A stretch of 64,000 nt of DNA, from the NCBI GenBank assembly GCA_958510875.1, contig OY294070.1, forward strand, positions 113,998,703-114,062,702. The letters are read 5' to 3'. The first letter of the stretch is position 1. Each line of letters opens with the position of its first letter. Origin of the DNA: Endomychus coccineus (taxonomy: Eukaryota > Arthropoda > Insecta > Coleoptera > Endomychidae). A program made the translations under genes and the position numbers. A model generated the notes under the pieces. It searched no databases. It saw only the letters and a program-made list of their open reading frames with translations, and was not told the DNA's origin. This document shows positions 45,540-56,900 of the stretch, piece after piece.

Positions 45540-47300
45540 AACAAAATGATAAGTGAAACTTTTGAATTTTATTGGAGTATTTGAAGGTAACGGCTGTAAT
45601 TTGGTTGTTGAGAAATTAAATTATTGATCAAAGATTTGTTGTAACCATTATCTAACGCAATTTGCTGAAGTTTCTAAACTTTGTTGTTATAATTTTGCTG
45701 GCTCCAAGGGACGGTTAATGATCCATGAACTAGACTATTAAACGGAGATATTTTATATCTAAATGGTGTAGCCGAATCCGCTGGGGTATACTTATTTGTT
45801 GGAGTGGGTTTTCTGTATATGTCGAAATTCAAGAGATTATCATCTTTTATAATGTTAATATCAAGGAAAGGAAGCTGATTATCTGTTTCTATTTCGACAG
45901 TGAATCAAATTGGCTATTAAATGTATCCAAAAAGCCATGTAAATCAAAATCTACACTTGTAATTGCAAAAATGTGATAAATATATCTATACCAAACTTTT
46001 GGGAATTGATTCAATTTTAAGTTCGCTTAAAAAAATATCGGTCAAAAAAGGGAAGAGCGGATTGCACATTCGCTTGTTTGAAAGCCATATCTTCAGAATG
46101 TTCATCTACTCAAGGATTGAAATATTTGTAAATAGAGAAACAACTTCAAATAAAACGAGAGTATCACCAGGTTCAAGTTTGGAATCCTCCAATTTTGCAA
46201 CGTTCCAAAGAATTTTTCACAGACAAACTTGGTGCGTGTTTGAAGCATCGACATATACATATGGACTGCGCGTGGCAATGATAAGCGCGGGTAGTGCCGG
46301 CGTGAGAGAGGGGAAAACGAAGAGGACTTATACTGTCTTTATCTACTTTATCTATCGCGTTTCTATTGGCCGCTGCGTTGCCATGGAAATGCAACATGAC
46401 TGTAGCTAGTATGTTTACGTCCCGAGCCGATAGATAAAGACAGTATTAGTCCTCTTCGTTTTCCCCTCTCTCACGCCGGCACTACCCGCGCTTATCATGG
46501 CCACGCGCAGTCCATATGTATTATGTCGATGGTTTGAAGTTGCTAAATTCCTTCACTAACCTTTTTGCTATGTTATACGTGAGACAATTATTGTTTGAAA
46601 TGATTGGTCTCATGGAATTCCCGGATTTATGAATCTTAGGTAAGCAATAGAGTCTAGGAAAATTAGGATTTGACGGTCCATTTTTGTACACGATTTTAAT
46701 GATTTATAGACTAGTTTAACGCATTTTGATAACGGATTACTGGTAATCTGTCTATAGAGACCATCACTTATTAAGGTATTTAACGAATTGTGATAATCCT
46801 CTTTGCCCATTATTACGAGGGAATTATTATTATCTGCTGTTAAGTAATAACAGTCTTTCCCTTCCAATGATTTTACAGATATTATTAAAGTTATTGAAGG
46901 AACTTTCATATGATTTATTTGAATGTACAAGAATTTTCTTGCACTTGTCACGAAGAATAACAGCTTCATCTTGACTGTTGAGAGACGGAATAGTATTTTC
47001 AATATCATTAAATAGATCCTCCGTAGGTAATTTCTTAGAATCAATTGTACAATTCAAACCTTCATTTAACAAACTCATTTCCATTGAAATCAACATCGGT
47101 TTACTTCTCTAGAAGTTTTTGGAAACAATTATTGGAATTTATGGTTGATTGATTTAACTTTTCTACTGGTTTTTGCCGAAACTGCTCGATAATTCAGAAT
47201 GAAAGGACTCGAATTCGTATGACGTTGTCACAAAAGCTAATTTTGAATGTAACCAAAGGTTGAAAATGATCTAGTTTATATTTGTTAATGATTTCCGATT
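45540..47300 (-). pseudogene. Penelope-like element remnant split by a hairpin insert
   Basis: Minus strand, 5' to 3' from about 47300. SLLNEGLNCTIDSKKLPTED (N-terminal region) is followed by YLTADNNNSLVIMGKEDYHN (the ADKGNxxVIMxxxDY block before RT), ISDGLYRQITSNPL and a LPKIHKSG-like block near 46620. The reading then crosses the MITE at 46243-46536. Beyond it comes EPGDTLVLFEVVSLFTNISI near 46150 (the DVxxLFxNIP RT block), and near 45850-45550 the thumb block leading to LQPLPSNTPIKF. It is nearly the whole RT part in pieces; GIY-YIG is missing or degraded. Inactive, antisense to gene B in its first intron. Confidence 0.75.
46243..46536. mobile_element. GC-rich hairpin MITE inserted in the Penelope element
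   Basis: Arms 46243-46359 and 46422-46536 are nearly perfect inverted copies. ATATGGACTGCGCGTGGCAA pairs with the inverted TGGCCACGCGCAGTCCATAT, and GAGAGAGGGGAAAACGAAGA pairs with TCTTCGTTTTCCCCTCTCTC. Only ~62 bp separates them. The element is strongly GC-rich against the background and cuts a Penelope RT in two, so it was inserted later. High arm identity suggests a recent insertion. A predicted transcript would fold into a ~115-bp stem. Confidence 0.9.
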
Positions 47301-47845
47301 TTAACCATCTTTTTTTGCATAGAAAATGATTTTATCTATTTTCGCTTTCGAACAAGTATATATTTTATTGAATTTTGGGAAAACGTTATTTGAGAAAATC
47401 TTTAAAGAAACGTAAATCTATTTTTATGTAGTTATATTAGTAATGTACCCAATGGGGTTATTCTCCAACAACCTCAATAGATGTAACATTTTCCGTTTCC
47501 TGACATTATCAACTGCAATATATTTGTTTCCCTATTATCTGGAATAATACATTTTATGATCTGAAAGTATGTTGAGTAGGCTATATATCATACATCTATA
47601 ATACTCAAGCTAATGTGCAAGAACGATTATGCTCAAAATGATATCATAATATACAATTTCTGTCCCATTCAGAGTTTTTAATTCTTGATATGATATTTTC
47701 CTGAAAATATTTTGTGCCATGTTAGTTTCTCAATTTATTTTCTGAGGATTCAATATGGAATATTAATATAACAAACATATATATTCCGTAGCTGAATCTT
47801 TACATTTTTCCCCATGAAGTTGGTTCATCACTTTTTTTTCCTTAT
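47301..47845. other. Gene B intron 1 end, unassigned
   Basis: AT-rich, nothing recognised. Confidence 0.35.
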
Positions 47846-47847
47846 AG

Positions 47848-47880
47848 ATCATGATTTGAGAGTTGCACGAGAACTTAGAG
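47848..47880 (+). CDS. Gene B exon 2 (33-bp microexon)
   Basis: A 33-bp exon between acceptor CACTTTTTTTTCCTTATAG and donor GTAAGT, phase 1 at both ends. It encodes H, HDLRVARELR and the first base of Gly/Val. The strong pyrimidine tract and consensus donor support it. Its position corresponds to alpha1 in gene A, but the sequence is not alpha-like; either gene B has lost alpha or an alpha exon lies undetected in the 7.6-kb intron after it. Confidence 0.55.
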
Positions 47881-49505
47881 GTAAGTTTGACATATATATT
47901 TTATTATCACTAAAGATTTCATTGTAACATATAGCTCGTAGAGTGATGCTTTGTCATGTTTGGCAGAATAATTAAACAACGTGAGCAAATTAAATTAGGC
48001 AGGATCAAACTATATTGTTCAACCTTGGAGGTGTTTTCCAATTCGGAAGGTAGTTAATTCGATTGTAAATGACGAACGAGTTGTAAATTCATTAAATTTA
48101 ATTTGTTGTTATTTAGAAAAGACGCGCTCTGTGGTCCTGCAAAAATACAAGGCGGCTGCAGACGCATTTCATTAATCGAAATCATCTATTCTTTTCTAAA
48201 TTACATGGAAACACTAATTAACAATTTTTAATAAAGATAATAAACAATTATCGAAACGTCAAAGAGAATTTGTATTCTATTTTCAGTCTATCTAAGAACT
48301 ATAAAATACCAAGAAAGCATAACATACATTCCAAATGGTTCTAGAATATAAATAAAATATATTGGATCTTAAAAACACAAGTCAGCTGCAGACGCATTTA
48401 TTTATGATAAGCATTACATATCACTACCATATATTCGTCAGGGTCACACACGTAGGGTGGTTATATTAAATTTGTATTTATTTATTATTTATCGAATAAA
48501 AATTGCACCTGCAGTCATGGTACTGAATCGACAATACAAATATGTATTTTTTCTACAAACGTAGAAGTATGATTAATTGTAGGCACAGTTAGAAATAAGT
48601 AATGTCCAGCATAAAGGTGAGGTAAACTTAGAAATTCAGTAATATTGGCAGGCTTCTTAGCAAATATATTAATTTCAACTGGAGGCCTGACAAATTTATT
48701 CTCAATGTACCTATTACATGGAAATTTTTGGATGATTAGAGTTCGCTGGATGAAGAGCTATATACTGCCACGCGCCAGCTTCTTGGTAAAGCTGAATGTT
48801 TTAAAAGAATATTGGTTTGGGGGTGAGAGGCATGGCGTATCGCTGAGGATTCTTGTTTGAGATATATTAAATGTAATTTGAAATAAACAACTAACTCAAT
48901 AGAATTTATTGAAACAAATTAACAGATAAAAATAAAATACGACGCTATTTAAAATGAGTACATCAAATTTTGTATAGCATAAATTGATTAATAAAATACA
49001 ATGATAATTCATTTCAAAATTTGTTTAGTTACTTTAAAAGACATGATGAGGAATAGTTCTGAAATCAGTTTAATTAAATCATTAATTCTCCATTTAATGT
49101 GAATGAAAAAACATTACTTACATTATTAACATCGATGCGTACACACGCGAGAAGAAAGTTCGAATATTCCACTTTTCCTATGTCGGTGGCTTATATTGAC
49201 TTTATTGATGAAATCAAGCAATTTAGGATTCACTTGGTAAATGAACTTGTCCGGCAGAATAATGAACCCTAATGACATCACAGTTCTACTTATAATTTGC
49301 AATATAAAAGTATCTGGGAATGAAATTAACACCGACTGACAGGAAATGGTTCGAAGTAAGTTTTGTAATAGGATAAATTGAAATAAATTATCTGAAAGAT
49401 TATATAGGAATAAAAATGATTTACAATATTGAAGAAAAATAAAGATTGGTAATAATTGAATTCGGTAAAATCAGAAACGTGACAATACTTTTCATAATAG
49501 TTCAA
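47881..49505. other. Gene B intron 2, first part, unassigned
   Basis: A 23-bp segment, ACAAG[GT]C[GA]GCTGCAGACGCATTT, occurs twice in direct order (about 48150 and 48377), each ~30-40 bp after a short A-rich run, hinting at a ~225-bp tandem duplication. The 71-codon frame at 48645 is not recognised. Nothing else is supportable. Confidence 0.45.
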
Positions 49506-49508
49506 ATA

Positions 49509-50376
49509 AAGGGTGATTCAATTTGAATTTCGATATGAAGGTATTAAAAGAAACACGGAGGAATTGTAAAATATGAGGAATGTTCAATTTCCTCCTCAGG
49601 ACAGATCATTAGAATTATGTATGCAAGATGATGTCATGTAAATGACCGCGGCGGCTCATGTGGCATGAAATGAAATCTGTTTGTGCAAATTTTTGATTAC
49701 TCTGCGGCACAAATCAGGTTGTACGCCGGCTGTTTCGCGTCTGATCTACCGTTTCAGCTCTACAATGGTGTTCGATTTATTCTCGTAGACTCTGCTCTTC
49801 AGATACCCCACATAGAAAAATCTGCGGCAGTGAAAGTGTGCCACATCGCTAAAGTTGATTTTCATTAGAATGTACGTATCCACACTCGGGTAACACACGG
49901 CTTGTTGATTGTTTTGAGACTTCAATTTTTGTGTTATTCGGGGTTTGAATGGGTGTAACTTCAAATCTTTTCTTGGAATTCGCTGTGTAGAGAAACACGT
50001 AAGACCCAATTGCAGCGATCGATGACGGAATCGATGTGTTTGAATTTTCGGGCACACTCTCGGGAATAATTGCAATATTTTTCCAAACGACTTCTACAAG
50101 CATGCCGAAGGGTTTTAAGGTCAGCTACGGATCCAGTTTGCTTGAATTTTCGGATCACATTCCAAATTGTCTTCTCACGTCAAAACATTCACATAAAGCA
50201 CGAAATGCACTTTTCCTCGATCGGCCATTTTCATAATAGGCTTGGATAATTTTAACACGTTTCTACATCGTATATTGCTCCATGAGTATTTTTGTTTATG
50301 TTTCTAGGTTAGAAATGTTGGATTTTCAAAAATATTCTATATTGTAATCTGGAAATTAAATTTAAGTCACCCTATA
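49509..50376 (-). mobile_element. Internally deleted mariner-like element
   Basis: Inverted ends GGGTGATTCAATTTGAATTT (49510) and AAATTTAAGTCACCC (about 50360-50374) bound ~870 bp. The minus strand begins in a helix-turn-helix region (IRKFKQTGSVADLKT, then the PNTSIPRRS-like block), passes KDLKLHPFKPRITQKLKSQN and reaches INFSDVAHFHCRRFF, where the first catalytic Asp (SDEAHF) sits. It then jumps straight into VGYLKSRVYENKSNTIVELK, the C-terminal region. The middle of the catalytic core, including the second and third acidic residues, has been removed. It is a non-autonomous derivative, plus stops. Antisense to gene B. Confidence 0.8.
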
Positions 50377-50517
50377 TAATGTACCAGTAATAATGGAAAA
50401 TCGTTGAACATTAGTTTTTGTGTCTGGTATATAGACAACTAGTGAAGTTCTCAAATATTGGAAGATAATGTCACTAGAGGATCGACTTAGCTGTTTCTCC
50501 CGTGGATGTTGTACCGT

Positions 50518-50917
50518 GATATCAAAGATTATCTTGGTCAAGGGTGGTTGTGGAATCTAAAACGTGTGTCTTACTTTACGTTTGAAATAATCATGTCAGT
50601 GTCACACTGACATCATCAATAACCTAAAAATTTCATACCTATTTATTTCAGCATGAGGATGCGCGTCAACTTGTGCATCGAACAAAACGGGGGACATTTC
50701 CAACAATTACTGTGATTTAGTTTTTCTTGTTACTAAAACCATTATTTCATAATTTGTAGTTCATTATTGTTTTACAACTGAAATAAATAGGTTTGAAATT
50801 TGTAGGTTATTGATGATGTCAGTGTGACAGTGACATAATTATTTCAAACGTAAAGTAAGACACACGTTTTAGATTCCAAAACCACCTTCGACCAAGATAA
50901 TTTTTGATATCCTGTTA
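50518..50917. mobile_element. 400-bp MITE, same ends as the 33.7-35.2 kb element
   Basis: Inverted ends of ~150 bp: GATATCAAAGATTATCTTGG at 50518 and CCAAGATAATTTTTGATATC at the right. The inner parts pair through GTGTCACACTGACATCATCA and TGATGATGTCAGTGTGACAG. The short centre (about 50652-50745) includes ATGAGGATGCGCGTCAACTT and no coding. The 33.7 kb copy carries a kilobase of other repeat in this centre position. The outermost GATATC palindromes at both ends may be part of the terminal repeat. Confidence 0.9.
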
Positions 50918-51189
50918 TGATTAGTAGTCAGAGAGTAGCGGAGTAAGCGTACGGAAAGGGAAGCTGTTTGCGGACATTTTGAGCAGAGCATATTCATGCA
51001 TTTGACCAAAAGAGAGTGGATTCGAACTGGATTATTGTCTCAAATAACTCTTTCATTAGAAAACTCCAAATACTCTTATATATAATGCTAAGGACGAAAC
51101 CAATAAATATAGTAAACCTGGAGTTTATAAGATGAATTAACCAGACTGTGATAACTTGAACTTGTTGCAATTCCAAACTTAGAAAGAAC

Positions 51190-51590
51190 ATTATCAATCT
51201 TTCATACTTAACAAAGCAGACTCAACCTTTGCTTACCATTTTTTACAAACATGTCATACCTTTCCTAATTCATATAGCCTAAGTATTTTACATAATCAAA
51301 CCAAAGGTTTCAAATTGCATACGTTGGAATAAATAGAGACCCATGAGGTGTCAAAAAATATCCTAAATGATCAGGTAGATCTTGTAATAATCTGGAATGC
51401 TGGTATTTGGGAGCAATTGAATAAACTTATTTATATGGTTATTGCACACAAGGCAGGTATACCAAGTCCAGCTCAAGATATTACTAGGTTATGTTTGTTT
51501 ACTGTTCCCTCAGGTCAAAGCCTTATGGGATCATATGCTGCTACGGAGAATGGAAACCTTGTTGTAACTATGCTAGAATAGCTACCCTTA
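51190..51590 (+). pseudogene. Penelope-like tail plus unassigned frame
   Basis: At 51215-51345 the plus strand reads KADSTFAYHFLQTCHTFPN and, further on, NQTKGFKLHTLE. These match the end of Penelope-like GIY-YIG proteins (STFAxHLLxxxH..., KGxKLNxLExxEI). ILNDQVDL follows and fits the last residues of that protein. A frame then continues to 51581 (AGIPSPAQDITRLCLFTVPS) that I do not recognise. I considered the VDLVIIWNAG end as an alpha exon; it is out of phase. Confidence 0.5.
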
Positions 51591-54085
51591 CTATGCAACT
51601 CGAGGCTTGCGGAGGGTGATAATTGCAGGGTTGCACTACAAGGCGTGCCCTGTCGTTGGTAGAATGGATTATATTTAGCTGCCACCAGTTCCCTTTTGAG
51701 ATGTTTTAGAGAATAGTTCAGGGAACGAAACTAAACTCGAAGGAGTTCCTCTCCAGTAGCACTTGGTATAAAATTGTTTAGTAGCGGGGCCTTTCCTGGC
51801 CGATTTATATACTAGGCTAGTATGACAGCTTCACGTTGTTGAAGATGTTCGGAATGACGATCACGACAGGACTGTTCTCTTCCACTATAACGTTATCTAA
51901 GGGACGGTGTATCAATGAAGAACAATGCGAACAGTATAAGTTGTATATTGGGAAAAAGTATTCGTTTACAAAAACGATAATAATAATTAACAAATATAGA
52001 CACTAAGTCCCATTCATATATACATAAAGAGGAAAATATGACGAATGGTCAACAAGAAACAAAAATAAAAATTTAAATTAATCGAAATTAATTTGATGCA
52101 AGTTTCTGAATGGTTTAAATAAAATATATATAATAAATTGATAAAACTTTATCAAGTATGATCAATCAGTGAATTATTGATTCGCCTGATATAACGTAGC
52201 CAGAGAGTTGTTTCTTTGCAGGCTAACCTTACTTTTGAATTGAATATACCACTCTGATGGAGTAACTAAGGTTATGAAATGGACCAGAGGGGCCACTGAT
52301 AGTAAGGTTGAGATTCCAGAAGGGTGATTCTCTAACAAACAGCTATGTTGCCTTTTTTTTTGACAACTACCTGGTTCGCTTTGTATATATTGATCTATTA
52401 AATTGATTCAACAAATTTGACAATATAATGAAAATCCTAGTTTTCAAGATGAACTCTTAACACTTTCTCTTAAATTCGCCGCTGATGGCTGTCTCAGTAG
52501 GGGTTTTTAAGAAACCTTCAAATTCTAAATAAAATACCCTTATTACAACTTTTAAATAATGATCCTTCCCAATAGTCCCACAAATAATTAGGTAATTGAC
52601 TTTACACCTACGATAACCCTAATTTCAACTATACCTATCTTAAGTAGGTCTCATACATGTACTACCAAATATGAGAAATTCGGCAGATGGATCAATACAC
52701 TTCTATTACCTCAAAATACTCTATTAATGGTTACAGTCCTCTATATACCAACACAAAAACGAGAAAGGGGGGTGATGACCTCAAAATTCTTGGTTTACTT
52801 CAGACTAAATAGCTTGTTCTATAGACTTACCCTGACTCAGTATTTAATCCTTAATCCACCAAGTAAACTTTTGACACTTGAGCTTACACTTCACGGCCTA
52901 CACAAAATGTATTACGCGACGTCTTTTTGTTAAGTTAAAATTACACCCCGGAGCTAGCTCTCTCTCGCACCCAGATCAATTTGTCTAATCGTTAAAGGAA
53001 ACAAATTTTCCAAAATATCAAATTACTTTAGATTTCTATCATCAAGTTACCAATGACGTTCTTCACAATTTCTTTTACAGGTTATTTTAGATTCTAATTA
53101 CCAAACAATTTTCACTAAATAGAAAATGATATTAAAGTAAAAAGTAAGTTCTCTTGAAACTGATACTTGGAATTATCTATGGTGAATGAAAGTACTTTAA
53201 GAATGATAAAAATTGATTCGAATGAATTAATTGACTTTGAGTAATTAAACAAAAGGAAAATATAGTTAAAAAAAATATAGAAATCTTGTAATTTGCAATA
53301 CACCAAAAAAACAATCAAATGACTAAGTTAAAAATATCAATTAAAAGAATTAATGGATCTGGTTTTGAGAGAGACTCAGCTATATGTACAAGGAACTAGG
53401 CTTACCCAACAAGGCACGACAAAGGAACTGCCCTTTTTCCTAAGAGTTTTCATTTTTATACTTCGGCTCCCCCCGAAATTGGCTTCCCAACACGCTAACA
53501 TAAAATTCAAACGGACCAATGAAGTTGGTTGTATCCCGTTGCACTTTGCACTAATACACAAATCTGTATTTAGAGTTGCCTGTTTTCCCACATCGAGGGG
53601 CAGTGAGTGACCACAAAAAATGATTTCTCCAACACTGCTTAGTCAGCGGTTCTAATCGCTGCCTGTGATTAAGTGCAATTCTACAGATTTGTACTTTGAA
53701 TGCCCTAATCCTTAAAAATCACGTACGACTTGTAAAAGGTATCGGGTGGCGACTTCATGCCGCCGGCAAGGAATTTCATTATTTAAATCAGAATAAAACT
53801 TCTAATTGTTGAATCCAGAATGTCTATGTATAGTCTGTTCCTGTCAGGGATTTAGAATTTTAGGTTTTGAAATGCCCGTAAGAACGGAACTATACGCTAC
53901 TAAATGATTCGAGATGTACTCTCATGTGTCAAGTATACCTGGTTTACATAGAGTAAATTAATTTTCAGGAGTTTTCCCCTGCTTACGCTACTTTGATTCA
54001 ATCGTGAAAAAATAATAATCCCCAGGATTATTACAATCTATACCAAAGTGATCTTTTGCTTTGTCTTCCAAAACATCCTTAGAAT
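51591..54085. other. Gene B intron, long unassigned stretch
   Basis: Contains GC-richer patches at 51600-51900 and 53340-53780 that look like relics of larger elements, but no domain motif survives on either strand. Several C/T-rich runs (52480-52920, CTTACCCTGACTCAG and similar) could mimic acceptors. No tandem or inverted structure is seen. Confidence 0.4.
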
Positions 54086-54090
54086 AATTC

Positions 54091-54617
54091 TTAGAATATC
54101 AAATAATAATTACCCCGTGGGCGATTCAAGTGTAATGAATTAAGGTGATATACAAAAATCTTATAATTAACAGCAGCTTTTGGAATATATCCCGCAGCAT
54201 CTGAAAGCATTAGAACTATTTTATTGACTGGTACAATATTGGGTAAGAGGAGGTTTGTTAAATCATCTTGTATAAGTCTACTTATAGTTGAATTGTTTGT
54301 TTTTCCTAATTTTTTAACGGCAACTAAATAAGGTTTGCTTGGAAATTTTGTGTTCAAAATTCCAATCATAAAATTAGCTATATATTTGCCGCATACATTT
54401 AATTTTTCTGAATTCCGTTCATGAATTGGAGTTCCATGATGCTGGTCAATGAAGTACTTTTTAGTAATTGAAATCTGAGGATTGAAAAAAAAATTGGAAT
54501 TTTAATACCACTCTGGAATTCAGTTTTGGGGTTGGTTGAACTTACTCCTAGAGAAAGTTCCGGATGTGGTCGGATCCATGTACTTAACTTAGAAATCATC
54601 TTTCTAAACAAACTCAC
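54091..54617 (-). pseudogene. hAT-like transposase scrap (KRBA2/CGGBP1-like family)
   Basis: The minus strand near 54410-54095 reads NVCGKYIANFMIGILN and then KKLGKTNNSTISRLIQD, LLPNIVPVNKIVLMLSDAAG and YIPKAAVNYKIF. The order GRYIAN-(V/F)-I-G, NHSTI and V-T-D-A-A-P-Y-M-V-K-A is, as I remember it, that of KRBA2-like hAT transposases, with the second catalytic Asp at SDAAG. The upstream SIDETTDV block has decayed in the 54399-54617 frame. Inactive and antisense to gene B. Confidence 0.6.
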
Positions 54618-55455
54618 GGATCGTCTAAGACTTTTTAAAATGTGTGTTCTTTACTTTCCGGCATACGCAATAAAACTGAACTCTTATACAATAACCGTTT
54701 GTACAACTGATAATTGTTCATTATAAGAGGACAAAAGCTTAGGGATTTCCCGAAAGTTAAGCCTCAAGCCTCGATCAGGTGAATTTTCCTAAGAAACCAT
54801 TAATAAATAAATCATTGATATTCTAATAGTGACCCAAAATTTTATCACAGAAATGTGTAGTAATAGAAATATGAATAATATCATCGGTATGGGTATCAAG
54901 GTAGAATTTACGAAAAATAGCATAATGTGCAAAAAACACCTATAATAGTCAAAATAGGCAATGTACCTATTATCCGAGCTATATTCATGAGGAGAATGCG
55001 TAAGTAAACATTTTCATGGTTCATATCACCTCGCCATCACTGCTCACACTTTCTATTTGGGTGAAATGGGCTTGGATGTCCCAAGTGGTTGACTGCCCTA
55101 CAGAACAAAATGGAATACGTGGCATTTTCTTTAGGATGAGTGCAATCTTAGCTGGGACGTCATGTTTAGGTATATGAATGTAGAATGTTTTCTGTTCTGT
55201 CGTATAGTTCTGATTCAATGCTTTGTACCTTTACCATAACTAATATCACATATTAGCTGGTAGGCGGAATGAGCGGTCGTGTACAAAGACTCCCAAATTG
55301 ATAATTTGTTGATGGATTTTAGCGAATGCACTGCTCCTGTAGAATGAATATTGAAGAGAATTCAAGTGAGATTTTACAATATCTATATATGTTTTTGCTT
55401 TGATTGTCCTTCCTCAAATGTAGATTTGGTTCTAAGCGAAAATTAACTCATTTGC
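54618..55455. other. Intron sequence before exon beta3, unassigned
   Basis: No supportable feature. Confidence 0.35.
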
Positions 55456-55460
55456 TTCAG

Positions 55461-55619
55461 TTAAGGACCTTGTAGACGGAGGAGTTGATGTCAATAAACT
55501 CATAAGGGGGCTGAAGGTAATCGACACATCAAATCCATACGTGGCTAGTGGTATTAAACGACAAGTAGAAAAGCTTGAAGCTACAGCTGAAGGAAGAAGA
55601 GATAAACGTGAAGTAGCTG
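55461..55619 (+). CDS. Gene B exon beta3
   Basis: The 159-bp exon has acceptor CATTTGCTTCAG and donor GTAAAT, phase 1 at both ends. It encodes V, KDLVDGGVDVNKLIRGLKVI, DTSNPYVASGIKRQVEKLEA and TAEGRRDKREVA. The same fold pattern as beta1 and beta2 is evident: VxDL at the start, D-V-N-x-L-I, I-D-T-S-N-P-Y-V-A in the centre, then an amphipathic Lys/Glu helix with a basic end. It is the best conserved of the three, and its similarity to beta2 (VHDLVEAG / VKDLVDGG) is obvious. A dibasic-rich end (RRDKR) recurs in beta1 (RRKR), a possible cleavage site. Confidence 0.75.
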
Positions 55620-55798
55620 GTAAATTGAATTTCAGTATATTCTAATTCATATACATATTTTCACGAAAGGGAGATACATTTTCTTAAGTTGGGCTCAAAC
55701 ATTATCAATGATCAATTATCGACGTAGAATAAAATTTTTTGAGACAATTATATGAATCATAATAGTAGTCTGTGAGTTGGGCGAATTTATAATATTCT

Positions 55799-56900
55799 TA
55801 CAGTAACTCGAATTCGGGAAATTCTTCTTGTATAAATGTTCTATGGACCATGAAGGTCATTCGTGACTACTGAGCGACTATTCAATCTCCCTCAATTCAC
55901 CCCTAGATGCAAAATTAACTCTTTTTTCAGCCCCTTTTACAAGATAATTTTTAATTCATCAAAAAATGAAAATTAAGCCGCCAAGATGGATTCTAAGAGT
56001 TCTTTTGGGTCGCTTAAAACGAGTCAGAGGACATTTTCCCGGAAAATTAATTCAGATTTCTTTACCTGATACCAAAAAGGGTTCATGATATATTCAGGGA
56101 CGTAGTTGGCACTGATTCCACGGGAACACCTGCCTATTTCATTTGATAAAGGAAAACATATTCTAATAACTATTTCAAGTAGAATAAAATAGTCGTGACA
56201 CAAAAAACGGGTTTCATATGAGCATGGCTGTAGATGGGGCTTCCTAATATAAGACCTTGTACGTGTTTGAGAGCATGTGTGTTACAAAAACCATGCAGTT
56301 CCCGTCGGAAGGATGGTCGATAGGATGGAATTTTTTCTTATGATGTTTCTCAGTTCTTTATAAGTTATTGAAGAAGATCGCTTCTCACTCAGCTTACGTG
56401 AAGAGTATTTTTATTTTGTAACACGATATAATTTATATTTTTATATTCGGTGTTGAGTGTTGATTTCTGATTTGATGAAAAAAGTCATAATTTGTTACAT
56501 ATTATTGTTGTTCAGTGTGTATTATTATTATTATTCAGTGGTATACGTACAGTATCAGTGCCTTCTATAAAATTGAGCGATTACTTATTAATAAAGAAAA
56601 GTTTTTTTAAGAACAAACATTAATTTCATTTAAAAAAAAGAAATTATATTATTCTCCGGGAATAAGTTCTCGGATTCGTGTTCAGCGACCCAAAAATCCT
56701 CCTAGAACCCATTGTGGAGACTTAATTTACATTTTTTGATGAATTAAAAATTATCTTCAAAAGGGGGTTGAAAAAAGGTCAATTTTGCATCTATCTGAGA
56801 TTGAATTGGGGGAGATTGAATAGTCTCAGTAGTCACTAATGACTTTCATGGTTCATAGAACATTATGGGAAATGAATTTTTCGAGTTCGAGTTATTGTAA
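55799..56900. repeat. Fold-back element filling the intron between beta3 and the next exon
   Basis: Arms at about 55799-56065 and 56650-56900 are inverted copies. GTTCTATGGACCATGAAGGT pairs with ACTTTCATGGTTCATAGAAC, CTATTCAATCTCCCTCAATT pairs with AATTGGGGGAGATTGAATAG, and TTTTGGGTCGCTTAAAACGA pairs with TCGTGTTCAGCGACCCAAAA. The loop is ~580 bp. The unit core (GGGTCGCT..., TCCGGGAA) is shared with the 35.7-37.4 kb hairpin. The element starts 180 bp after the beta3 donor and ends ~37 bp before the next acceptor. Confidence 0.88.

Noticed and set aside
51348..51404. Possible alpha exon of gene B ending VDLVIIWNAG before GTATTT
   Set aside because: The frame is not phase 1, the 5' side matches a Penelope-like tail, and in the phase-1 frame there is a stop (TGA) in the codons before.
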